This document shows, in pieces, positions 1-10,299 of a DNA stretch of 64,000 nt. The DNA lies in the NCBI GenBank assembly GCA_002946415.1, contig NJPS01000003.1:372001-436000 (forward strand), read 5' to 3'. This DNA comes from Rutstroemia sp. NJR-2017a BVV2. Taxonomy: Eukaryota; Ascomycota; Leotiomycetes; Helotiales; Rutstroemiaceae. The translations under genes and the position numbers were made by a program. A model generated the notes under the pieces. That model was given only the letters and a program-made list of their open reading frames with translations. It was not told the DNA's origin and ran no database searches. The first letter of the stretch is position 1, and each line of letters begins with the position of its first letter.

Positions 1-714
1 ATGCTGAATACTCCGCCTGGATAGCATCGATTTTGGCGACTACATAATAATTTAGTAATATGTATCATCTACGGACGAGATAGTGAACGAACTCGAGTTG
101 GCTTTGCGAAGCGTTGCCGCTGAGCATTCGGATAGGCCGATATACTTGGTCTTCCCTGCTTCGCAGATCGCGTTAAGTGCTGGAATTGATTCTTCCAATG
201 GAGTATCTGTATATCGTTTATTAGTAACAAATAACCACTTTTCACTTACTTCAGCAATATACTAGAGTCTATTCGATGTAGGTAGTAAAGATCAGGTGCA
301 AAGCCGAGTCTTTCGATGGTTCCTTCGATATACGAGTTGATGTGAGCGGGAGAGTTGCTGACACTTCGAGTTGACCCAAAGACTTCAAAACCGCACCTCG
401 AGGCAACTGCGGGTAAAAGCTGTGAGAAACTGGGAGATGTCAAAATTGGTGATTTAAGCAGACTCACCAAAAAGTTTAACACGTATATTGTGCTTCTTGA
501 TAAAATCTCCTAAGAGCATTTCATTGATACCTGCTCCGTAGGCAACCTGTAACCATCAAATTTCAGTTATGCCAAGAACCAAAAGATATCCACAGATAGT
601 TCCATAGTATACAGCTGTATCCCAAAAAGTACATCCAAGCTCAATGGCCTTGAGCAACACTGGCTCGGCCTCGTCATAGGTGAGCTTGTGACCCGTACTA
701 CCGCTCAGTCCCAT
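1..714 (-). CDS. Aldo/keto reductase (partial, cut by left edge)
   Basis: NADPH-dependent aldo/keto reductase of the YakC/pyridoxal-reductase type. Read on the minus strand as exons at about 613-714 (open further upstream), 468-546, 263-406, 93-206 and 1-39. All joins are in frame with GT..AG introns. Family motifs appear in order: GFGAMGLSG, the cofactor/catalytic [12 protein letters not shown] with its catalytic Tyr, an RCGFEVFG strand, the LYYLHRID strand, [10 protein letters not shown], and [19 protein letters not shown] leading to IQAEYS. The C-terminal third lies outside the window. The start is uncertain. The frame stays open upstream of GFGAMG to a stop near 907 but offers only the ATG at 712-714, which would delete the first strand, so a further 5' intron or a frameshift is likely. 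The gene sits about 0.6 kb from the copia insertion and shows no internal stop codons, so it may still work. Confidence 0.82.
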
Positions 715-1311
715 GGCACCAAAACCTGGGACTGGAACTTGGATATTGCCGAAAGGGAGTGTATGAACTATTTTTTGTGAATTGATATTGAAACTGTGAT
801 GTTGAGAAGGAATAGAAGGTGCGATGCTGGATATAAGTGGGTAGCATAGGTAATTTATAACTCCCAGTAGGTGATCTATTGTCCCTGGCTTGACTACTTC
901 GAAGTGTTATGACCTGCTTTGCAATTGATGAAATAATGTAGTCCACACTTTTTGATTCAACTGGCGATTAAAAGAATTGTAGCTCGGAAATGAGTTATGG
1001 GTAATCGAAAATGGATTTTGAAGCAATTTGGCACTATGTCCAGCTCCATTTTCATATTTATTGTCCTTACTTTTTGTCTCAGACTTAGTTCTTGCACCAA
1101 GGCAATTAGTATGCTTTGGTTTATCAAATCTCTGCCGTATAAGTCTTGCTCTAACAATTGCGCGAAGCACTAAGCAAGGTTACTAAAGTACAATACTCCT
1201 GAAGCTCATAAGAAAAGTGATGTACCGTGGAAACGCGCCGTTACCTCAACATGGTGATACTAATCCAAGCAAACTGTATACCACTTTATGCAGATGGATG
1301 ATAGATGCATC
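715..1311. other. Intergenic, nothing recognised
   Basis: Balanced-to-AT-rich spacer between the aldo/keto reductase and the copia element. Small open frames on the minus strand (for example 907-1170) have no recognisable motif. The last 25 bases (about 1288-1310) resemble a sequence at 7771-7792 on the other side of the copia element. Confidence 0.5.
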
Positions 1312-1316
1312 GGTAC

Positions 1317-1487
1317 TGTCGCCTTATTCACCTTTTGGCCACGATGCACTCAAAAAGGGTGCAATGGCAGCAGGTAGGTGATCAAGGCTGATTCCTATTA
1401 ATCAGGGCATAAGGCCCTTCTATATAGTTCTCTATATACATGACCATCCGATATATGCTGCTGCTACGCCGTGTATTCGGACCGACA
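1317..1487 (-). repeat. Copia 3' LTR
   Basis: 171 bp, TG..CA ends in either reading. It is the 3' LTR because pol is on the minus strand. Matches 7412-7582 with seven differences, all transitions. Confidence 0.95.
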
Positions 1488-1630
1488 CTGGCAGTCTTTC
1501 TTAAGTGATTAAAGTGACTAAAGTGATTAAAGGAAGTAACAAAAGAAATCCATAAAAGAGTATTCATAGAGCATCAGCATGAAGTCCAATCTTGTGCTAT
1601 ACTCCTCTAGCTTCCTCAATCCCTTTCAAC

Positions 1631-4600
1631 CTATCCGATCATATCTATACTCAGCTTATTCGTATCGATGAGGTCTCTCAATACCTTTCCTGCCTTCGAC
1701 TTGGTCATCGTATCAGCAGGATTAGACTCGCTGTCGATCCATTTGACTTCTGCAATCTCTCTTCGTTCATAAGATTGCCGTAACGAGAGGATGTCAATTA
1801 TAAGGCGTTTTTCTTGTATTGTTCCGAGTTTAATCAAACAGTCGTACAGCGATTTAGAGTCGGTGTATACGATAAGGGGGATCTGCCTGTCGAGGATATT
1901 ATCAAGAGTGGCTTTCATGACTGCTGATATATCATATCCAGCTACCATAGCGTATAGCTCGCTGGCAAGTACGCTTCTGGTGACCCTCTTGCACTTAGTG
2001 CTAGACCAGTACAAGATATTGGCATCGTTGTTCTTATCTGCCAGTACAATGATGAAGCCGATCTGAGACGTGAAGTCCTTGTTATTCGCAAAGGCTATAT
2101 CCGTAAAGACAACGAGGTTGAGCGATTCTATATCGAGTAGAATATAGATGATACCTCTTTTGGCGTTATCGATCTACTACTGCAGATATTTGTTCAGTGC
2201 TTTAATATCATCGTCGCTAAAGTCGAGGCTTTGAGCAATATACGAGAGGTCGAATACAGCTTCCGGTTGACATATAGTTGCGATATAGGTTACCTTCGTA
2301 TATATCGAGATATATTGTTCCTTGATCGATACACCCTTCGTAGTTTTTCCTCTTACAGTAACAATATCTGCCTTCCCTTTCTTGACTACTTATAGATTCC
2401 TATATTGATTCTCTTAAGTCAGTATGATCTTGTTGTCAATTAAAGAGATCAGACCGCTATTAAACTTGATAGGTATATCTGCTGTAAGCACTTCTCTAGG
2501 TTTCGCAAGGAATCCTGCCTTTTGGAGCTACTGCTTTTCTTGGTCTGCGAAGAGTTCATCTGCTAGAAAAAGAGTATTATCAATTTGCAGCTCTACAATA
2601 CCGAATCCGTCTTCTCTCTTATATAATAAGCAAGCATCAAAAGTCGAGATATATAGTTTCAGCTTATCTGTATAGTGGTTATGATATATACCGAACCAGT
2701 GGTTTCCTGATTCCGGTATATCATAAAGAGGATAAACAACCTATAGGATTATACCTTCCGGCAGTCCCATTTCTTTTGGTGCATAAACGTAGATTGTATA
2801 TTGGAGCTCTATAGTCGATTGTATATAGGCTTGCTGGATATTACGAAGAAAGAGCTGAAAAGCTTTTGTAGGGCTGAGAAGTACAGCTATTATAAGGATA
2901 AGTCGTTGGCTGGCGCATTGGATTATAGGTACTTGTGTTAAGATAATCTCCTTATCTCTATCATTGTATACTTGAACGACCAATCGCGACTTATTATATA
3001 CCTTATCGGTGCCTTTATTCTTGACTTCGTCGATATATCTGAGGCCCATGATTCGAGCATCTGCAGGTATATCTGCCTTATCAATGACTTTGAAGATACC
3101 CTTCTGTATTAGTCCATCAATCTCCTTCTTCCTTGACTCTGTATAGTCGACCGTGATGTAGGTATTGTTCTCATTCTCCTCAAGCGCATAGTATGCTCTC
3201 TCCACAATTCCATTTGTATCCCATCTGATACATGGATTCGTGGATATCGCGCTTCGCAGACGGCATTACGGTTGCTCAAGCTCTGTATTGATTGCTGCTG
3301 GAGGCGGTTGCTCTGCAGGTTGCCCTTCTTCCGCTTCTTCTTCTTCGCTCTCCAGTATAGGTTGCATATAAAAGGGCTTAATATACGTAGATCTTATTTC
3401 TGTTGGGCCGCTTGGCAGCATCACTATATAAGTCTCGTCCTTTAAGTTGCGAAACTTGAATGGGCCAGTCTATTTGCCTCTTCCTGCCGCCGCAGCTCCC
3501 TCTCTCCATACCAGAACTTCTGCGTCGGGTTGTAGTGCATACAGATATAGATGTATTATAGAGGGACCATTGCATTGATTAAGTATATCCGCAACTTGGT
3601 GCTCAGTACGGATTCTTCTCACTTCGTCCATTGCTTTATTGACGGCTGTAGCACGCTGCTTGGTTGAGGGTGATGGTGCGTCTAGTTCGACCATTCGAGG
3701 GTATATGCCGAATACTAGCAGTGTTGGCACAAGTCCATCTGGACCTACAGTGTCGTTGATAGCTTTAACTACCATTTGTAGTGCCATTTCCTTATCAAAC
3801 CCTGGTCCGCTAAACTCTTCTTGGATGATTTCGTATGCTCTGCGGAGGGTATAGTGATATCGTTCAACTATACCGATTGACCAATATACTTCTACAGGGA
3901 CGCTCTTTGTATCTGTTCCTATTAAAGCTGCTAGCTCCTTGAATTCTCTGCTGACGAAGTTCGTACCGGCGTTATACAATATAAAGTCAGGTGGGCCAAG
4001 GTAGGTATTGATCCAGCAGGTTTGTAGTACTTCCTATATACGCTTTGCTGTCATATCCGGTAGCTATCTCACAGCTTGGAAGCGGGTACTCTCGTCGACT
4101 ATATGGAGAATCGGCTTAGTATCTATAAATATGATATCGACAATAATGGAGAAGTTGAAGTCAGTATCGTCACGCAATTTGAACTTGAATCTGCCTGATG
4201 ACTTGCCGTGCTTTTGGCAGTGAGTGCAGAACTTGTTCAGTTGCTCGATGGACTTCTTATTGATATCGTCGTGTCCGGCTCGTTCAAGGATGCGATGCAG
4301 ACGTTCTACAGATGGATGTCCGAATCTGCGATGCAAGCGCTGGAGCTCAATTTCTATAAGGTAGTAGTCCATTATGTAGATCGTGTCTTCCATAAACACC
4401 TGCGGTGATACCTTCCAAACAAGGAAAAGGTGGCCGTACTTGCGTGCTACAGGGAACCTCTTCTTGTTACTGTCTATAAGGACGTTCTCGATATTGTTGA
4501 AGAATACCTTCAGACGGTCCATGTCTGCAATACTCAGTAGGAAGGGTATATCTGCATATACAATATGGAAGTCGACAGTGCCAATAGGCATGACGACGGT

Positions 4601-4843
4601 GACGGTTCCGATGGAGGATCTGACTCCGACTCCAAATTTAACTTGTGCCTGGCCTGCTGCCCTTATATTGATCTCGATTTCGGCGAGCTTAATATAGGCC
4701 CTGCATTGGTTATAGCCGACAGTCGATTTAGTAGATACACCTGTATCGATCATAATACCCTGGAATTTTATATCATCGTACCGTAAGTCGTTCGCAGCCT
4801 GCACAGTACTTTTTCCGTCATTTTGGCCCAAAAGTGCATGCAT
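1631..4843 (-). pseudogene. Copia pol: protease, integrase, RT, RNase H (decayed)
   Basis: Four open blocks in pol order. 4064-4843 carries the protease motif MIDTGVS and the GAG-pre-integrase zinc module (HRRFGHPSVERL, then CTHCQKHGK). 3470-3979 is the integrase core, with NFVSREF and the SIGIVERYHYTLR region. 2741-3205 is the N-terminal reverse transcriptase (MERAYYALEE, IMGLRYIDEVKNKG). 1631-2014 is RNase H (SVLASELYAM, YTDSKSLYDCL, KWIDSESNPADTMTK). Blocks are separated by stop codons compatible with C-to-T change. In an active element these products copy and insert the retroelement. Confidence 0.88.
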
Positions 4844-4852
4844 AAACGCTTA

Positions 4853-7330
4853 TTAAGCTAAAATCTCTGCAGTGATTTTACTATCAATTAGACCGATGTT
4901 CGTGAAAAACACATCTGCAATAGATGGTTCGCCTGGTTGATCTATCACAGGGCTTTCGTAGTCGGAAATATAATAGGTATCGATAAGGTTATCGTCGCTA
5001 TCATTATTGGAGTTATAGTATTCGTACTCGTCGTTCTCAAGAGCTTCCATTTCCATAATATAGTAGCGGATCTCATCGTGTTCCTCTTTAGTTGTTGCCG
5101 TCTTGAGCCCTTCTCTATAAGCTTTCAAGGATGCTGCTTGCTCTTCTTTTGTATGTTTTGTTGACCAGTATCCGATCTTTTTGCATACCCAGCAGGACTT
5201 GGTCTTGTCGATATGTCGTCGATACCTACTGTCATCTCTTCGTTTGCTATTGCCCCTCAACCTAGTGTAGCTCCCTGATGGTGGATACCTTGACTGGTCT
5301 CTATTATATATTCGACGTTCCGTGAGGAACATATCTGTAGTGTAGGTATTGCCTTGCAGGGCATTGATTGTATTCCTACTTGCTGTATCGTTTGTGCGGA
5401 TAGAGCTTCTTAACTTGCTCACGAGAGCTTCAACAGTATCCGCTGGCTTGAAGCAGGCGAAGCTGCATGCGGGGACCAGTCTGCTTATCATGATGATCTT
5501 GTCAGTTATTATAGTCGTATTATCTCTCATTGCAACCGGGAGTTTGAATTGGAGCTTCTTGAGGTATTCGATCGTTTCGTTGAAGTATACAAATATGCTC
5601 TTTGAGGGGTTACTCTTGATTCTTGCTTCTAAGGAGATGTTATTCTATATTTGGAGGGTTTCTCGTTGATGCTCAACATCTTTGTAGTTGTCTCTGATTC
5701 TTGTATATACTGCCTCAAAAGAGCTGATATTGCCTAGCTTGTTATCGATATAGAACTATAATGTATCTCCAACAAGTATCATTGTAAGCATCTCTCTATA
5801 AGACTCCTTGGATGTTCTGTATCGTACAAGGAATTCACAGAATAAATCAAGTATTTGGTCGAAGCAGTCGTTCTTGCCTGAGTACTTTATATCGTCTCTG
5901 AAGAACCTGGATATATTGTTGATTGCTCTGTCTGTTTGTTTATCGAGCTTTTCTTGATCTGGTAGCGGTATGCTTCGCTTAGCAGGTATGCTGAACTGTT
6001 GTCTAGCTGCATTTCTATTATTGCCGTAGGTATCGTTACCTGTACCGTAGTTGTCGTTGTACTGATTTCGTTGTTGGTACAGGTTGTTTTGACGATTTTG
6101 GCGATTTTCTCGGTCCTCGGGTTGGGTAGATGTTTATCGATTTTGTCCGTATTCGGGCGGAAAATATCGGTGCGCCCTATTGGGAACAGTCTTTTCAGGC
6201 GGAAAATTGGTAGTGGGAACTTCCGTCGGGTAGACGGCTGGCCCTTCTTCGCCTCCTGTAGATATATATCTATTTACTTGAGGACGAGAATTTTGATAAG
6301 ATGTTTCACGGTTCTAAGTGTAATTTCCGGCTTGATACGAGTATTGAAAGCTTTGATTAGGATTCTTTGATTGGTTTTCTTCCTATATCTCTTGCTATCG
6401 GGCCTTCTTCTTATCGGGTTCGTTTAGAGATCTTGGCTAGTGATTTTAAATATTCTGTTATACCGTATTGGCCATATCTGAACAAGTATCCGAAGGTATG
6501 AAGTTGAATCGAATAGGTATAGGAGGGGTCGAGTTCGTATTCTTTGGTTTAGTAGCTTTATTAGATATTGGAAATACTATAGGTGGTCTGTTGGATAGAA
6601 GGGGTTCTGATAATCCAACCAGAGGAGATCCAGTTCGAGACGGAGTCCTGCCTCTAACGGATTCGGTAAGGGGTATAGTTGGCTACTGTAATTCTTTGAT
6701 TATATCGACAATCTTGTTTATTATCGGCAACTTCATTACGAACCCTATCTCCAAGAAGGCTTCTTGTACTATATCCGTATCCTATATTAGATACGTGTTT
6801 TGGGCTTCCTGGAGGTATATACCACAGCCGGAGACTACTTGTCTCTTTCTGACGAATATACTATAAGATCTGAAAACGTTGGTCAGTATTAAAGCTGCTC
6901 CGAAGCTGGAGTTATAGTCGTAGGACTTGAAGTTCAAGAAATCGTTATGGAATACAAGCTATAGGTCTCGATCGTAGAGTCCCTATAGTTGATATTCTTT
7001 CGCCTTTTCGTATATGTATTTGGCTTTGTATTCGTTCTCCTCAGTACTTCCAACCGACGATAGTATAGCTGGGTACTTCCCTTTTTGATCAGGTTCTTGC
7101 TATTGATATTCGGTGCCAGATTCGTCTTGTTGTTCCGTTTCTTCCAGGGTGATATTGCATTCGTCGAAATCGTATAGGGCGGAGCTATCTTCCCATCCTC
7201 CTGCCATAGGGGGAGGTGGTCTTCTTATACTAGCCGCTGCTTGACATCGTTGCCCTTCGCATATGGCAGCAGCAGCATGGTTAGCAGCGTCGATATCTTC
7301 TCTCGCACGGGCTGCTTGTGATGTCGATCT
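4853..7330 (-). pseudogene. Copia gag polyprotein (decayed)
   Basis: On the minus strand a gag-like frame runs from about 7330 down to 4853 with several in-frame stops. The best open part is 4853-5530. It contains a retroviral-type zinc knuckle CWVCKKIGYWSTKHTKEE (near 5150-5205), with Tyr where His-like spacing would be usual, followed by an acidic tail. The upstream part has an Ala-rich and a Pro-rich stretch (near 7200-7320). Function in a live element: packaging of the RNA into virus-like particles. Here it is interrupted and presumably dead. Confidence 0.75.
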
Positions 7331-7411
7331 TGTTCGGTAATATGATATGATGGTGTGAGTGGTTTAAACAAAGTAGGTACTGATTCTGATCTGTAAAGCT
7401 AAACTGATCAG

Positions 7412-7582
7412 TGTCGCCTTATTCACCTTTTGGCCATGATGCACTCAAAAAGGGTGCAGTGGCAGCAGGTAGGTGATCAAGGCTGATTCCTATTAATCAG
7501 GGCATAAGGCCCTTCTATATAGTTCTCTATGTATATGACCATCCGATGTATGCTGCTGCTGCGCCGTGCATTCGGACCGACA
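7412..7582 (-). repeat. Copia 5' LTR
   Basis: 171 bp, paired with 1317-1487. Followed on the plus strand by the target duplication GGTAC. The presumed primer-binding site lies just inside at about 7395-7411 on the minus strand; I could not match it to a specific tRNA. Confidence 0.95.
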
Positions 7583-7587
7583 GGTAC

Positions 7588-8110
7588 TATGCCCCCCTCC
7601 CCCCACATAAACAAAGGTTATTTTTTTCTGAGTCTTGCCACCTACTAATTTGACCTTTATTCATGGGCGGGACAGTACTGGACTGCCTGCGTGCTTTAGA
7701 CAGCCATGTTCTAGCCGAAGTGGATTTCTCCGTGACCTGTGCGCTAGCCTATCAAAATTCATGCATCTACTGCAGGTGGATGACAGGTGCATATATGGAT
7801 CTCTCGGAAGTCGATCTTCCCAAGCCACTTCTTTTCTCCGCTTCATGACTATATTACGATTAATTCTCCATGTCATCCACCTGCATACAAGCTTGAATTG
7901 ATATCGCTACCTTAGCAATCATGGAGCAGTTGGCTGGTATTGTTTCTGTCCCCCTATTTCGTGGTACCATTTCTACAGATAAGGATGAATGACGAGGCAA
8001 AAGCAATGCTCGCGAACGAAAACAGATACTGACTAGGCTCCGTGTTCGTCAAAGCCTTGTATATATCACACGAGGCTGTCGCGCACCGCGAGGCTATGTT
8101 GCTGACTTCC
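7588..8110. other. Spacer with a perfect 15-bp inverted repeat
   Basis: No gene recognised. TGCAGGTGGATGACA at 7771-7785 recurs as its reverse complement at 7871-7885, separated by 85 bp. The sequence at 7771-7792 also resembles 1289-1310 left of the copia insertion (three transitions in 22 bases). Open frames here (7635-7901 plus, 7661-7876 minus) overlap each other and have no motif. Confidence 0.5.
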
Positions 8111-8114
8111 AACG

Positions 8115-8575
8115 ATGCAGGGAGGCAACGAGTACAAGAATGTTGAGGTCAATGCGCAGAATGTGCACATTGGGAACGTGTATGGTTCAAATCACTGAAA
8201 GGTTTGTTGGCTTCTCTGCTGCACATAAACCGTACTAATACGTTCATATATAGAGCCAGATTTCAACGACCTTCTTGGAGGTCCCTTCTTAACAGATGCA
8301 TCGGATGATCTTGCCAAGATCATGAGACTTGAAGAGAAAAGGGTTCCTGGAACGTGGCTGCCACAGACAAGAGAACATCAAGGCTGGGCGAGTGGAGAGA
8401 GCTTGGAGCTTCTCTGGCTCATCGGTGTTCCTGGTATAGGCAAAACAGTTGCCTCCTGTTTTGTCGTTGAAGAACTGCAACGCCAAGAAAAATAAGTTGC
8501 GTCGATGATTTTGGTGCACCACCAGGGGATGTCTTAACTCATTGGACGCGAATTTTAAGCGAATATCATCAAAAA
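8115..8575 (+). pseudogene. 5' end of a NACHT-type NLR (STAND) gene, truncated
   Basis: Exon 1 begins at ATG 8115 and encodes a short Asn/Gln-rich leader containing NVEVNAQNVHIGNVYG. An intron ending TATATAG near 8253 leads to a frame PDFNDLLGGPFLTDASDDLA.., then a Walker A (P-loop) GVPGIGKT at about 8427-8450 followed by VASCFVVEEL. This is the layout of fungal NACHT proteins, where a linker precedes the nucleotide-binding domain. The exon-1 frame hits TGA at 8196 before the natural donor, and the second exon stops soon after the P-loop. The remaining NACHT domain and all C-terminal repeats are absent, and the reading is lost where transposon sequence begins. NLRs of this class act in fungal non-self recognition and programmed cell death. 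Confidence 0.7.
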
Positions 8576-9332
8576 GGTCTACAAAATCATGAATTTTTTA
8601 TTATAACTACCACAAATCACTTCTAATAGGCTTCCTACTACTTGCAATTACTTGTTTATATCGTGCTAGCATCTCCATAATATAGGCTCGAACTTCCTCC
8701 ATCGTAATCTTACTCTATTTGTCCTGGATAATCTCTTTTAGCTTCTCCAGGATATACTATTCCCTTTTATATACCTATAGCTTTAGAATATTCCAAACAC
8801 CCTCAATAGGGTTCAGATCAGGCGATTAAGGAGGGTAAATAATATTAAGAATCCAATTTGCCTTTTTATATATCGATACTAGGTTATACTTCCTTATCCT
8901 ATATAAGGAATCTCTATCCTCTTATAGAAGTCAATCTGTAAAACAACTATCTTCTTCTGTTTTAAGCTTTTGAAGTATATTATAGTAAACAGGTAATAGA
9001 TACTTAATATAGTACTTCTAGATTATTATATTGTCCTTAAGCTTAACTTCCTTCTTATACCCGATCGAAGTTTGCTATTCAGCTAGATAATATTCTTATA
9101 TCTTATCAGTATTAGCTTTCCTTTTTCTAGATTTCCGGGGATATTTAGGCTTCTTTATATATAATTCTTCATTATTATAGAACTCAAGCTTATTCGCTTT
9201 TGTATACTAGTTGATCTATTCTATAATATATAATTTTGACCTTTGAAGAATAGATTTTTCTTAGATATTCTCAGGATTATATTATATTCCCTATTTATAT
9301 AGAATATAAACTATATTCTATATAGCTAGATC
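8576..9332 (-). pseudogene. Tc1/mariner transposase, C-terminal part (segment 3 of 3)
   Basis: On the minus strand the frame carries the catalytic block SPDLNPIEGVWNILK (near 8775-8820), the hallmark of Tc1-type DDE transposases, preceded by EDRDSLYRIRK and a Lys/Arg-rich PKYPRKSRKRKA region, and followed by a helical C-terminus ending near 8610. Interrupted by TAG/TAA codons. The gypsy element starting at 9333 is inserted in it: target duplication AGATC (9328-9332) and AAATC (15776-15780). The rest of the transposase continues at 15776 and then 29545. Confidence 0.8.
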
Positions 9333-9518
9333 TGTAACGATCTATATAAAAAGTTGTTTAATAACCTTAGACTGCTATAAGCTAGAGTTAGTTAGCTAGA
9401 TATATGATTTGTATATAATCTCTTTTTTGTATATAAGTTCCTCGAATTCTTCAACTCTATTAGTTCTTTAGTTCTTAATTCTAAGATATATTCGATTCTT
9501 TCGAGATATATTATTATA
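9333..9518 (+). repeat. Gypsy copy 1, 5' LTR
   Basis: 186 bp, same length as the LTRs of copy 2. The 3' half (TTAGTTCTTTAGTTCTTAAT region) is nearly identical to copy 2, but the first half is clearly different. Confidence 0.92.
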
Positions 9519-10299
9519 TTATTAAGAACTTATCTAATTATACTAGTTATACCTAATAATCTCTAATAATATCAGTCTTATTTACCTCTTTATCGAAATA
9601 TCAATCTAGAGTAGTAGGAGAAGACCTAATTCCGAATCCGAGGCTCGATATAAAGTACTCTTTATCATTTACAATTATTTACAAATTCCCTTTACTATTT
9701 TACTATATACCGAATATCTTCTCCTTACTTAGTTAAATAAGGTAGAATACTTCTCGACTTCTTATCAAGAGAATCAAGAGTATATAGCTCTATATCTGAT
9801 AATTCGGAGATTTAAAGAAGAAAGTAATTTATTTTATCAGTAATATCTCTCTTTACTAATATCTTGCAAAGATCAAGAATACTAAGCAAGTTGCCAATAT
9901 ATTTTGGTTATAATAAAGCTACCAATCCTCTTACCTCCGAGCCTCTAACTTAAGATAATCAAAAGCTCTTTAAACAAATAAGAGAATAGATTATTAACTT
10001 CGAGAGATAACTTCAGAGTACTTAAATATAACAGTTTATTGAGCGGGAAGTAATATAGATATATCTATAGCCTTTACAAATACAATTCGATTATATAACT
10101 ATAAATAATCTGCAAATAGCCTATAGTAATCTATAATAGATTAGTTAGCTACTATAATATTTCTCGACTATAGAATTTATAAAATCAAGATTATAAAGCT
10201 ACTTGCCTAAGATTATCAATATAACTAATAAACTAAGTAATAGCTAATAGTTCAGAATATCTTTATAGCAAGCTATTATTACTAATTACCTGGAAGTAT

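Larger units (their letters stand above)
1317..7582 (-). mobile_element. Ty1/copia LTR retrotransposon, full length, RIP-damaged
   Basis: A 6266-bp element with two 171-bp LTRs (1317-1487 and 7412-7582) that start TG and end CA, flanked by the 5-bp target duplication GGTAC (1312-1316 and 7583-7587). Internal order on the minus strand is gag with zinc knuckle, aspartic protease, GAG-pre-integrase, integrase, reverse transcriptase and RNase H, i.e. the Ty1/copia order. The gag-pol frame is broken by scattered stops, mostly TAG/TAA where a CAG/CAA would restore the frame, which fits RIP. The two LTRs differ at 7 sites, all transitions. Not expected to be autonomous. Confidence 0.95.

Noticed and set aside
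907..1170. 87-codon minus-strand ORF between the aldo/keto reductase and copia 1
   Set aside because: No motif, low-complexity composition, overlaps another frame (957-1157); consistent with chance.
5999..6866. Plus-strand ORFs of 123 and 132 codons with hydrophobic, Ile/Val-rich translation
   Set aside because: They are antisense shadows of the copia gag frame, which reads coherently on the minus strand.
8289..8522. 77-codon minus-strand ORF
   Set aside because: Antisense to the NLR P-loop exon, which has clear motifs on the plus strand.
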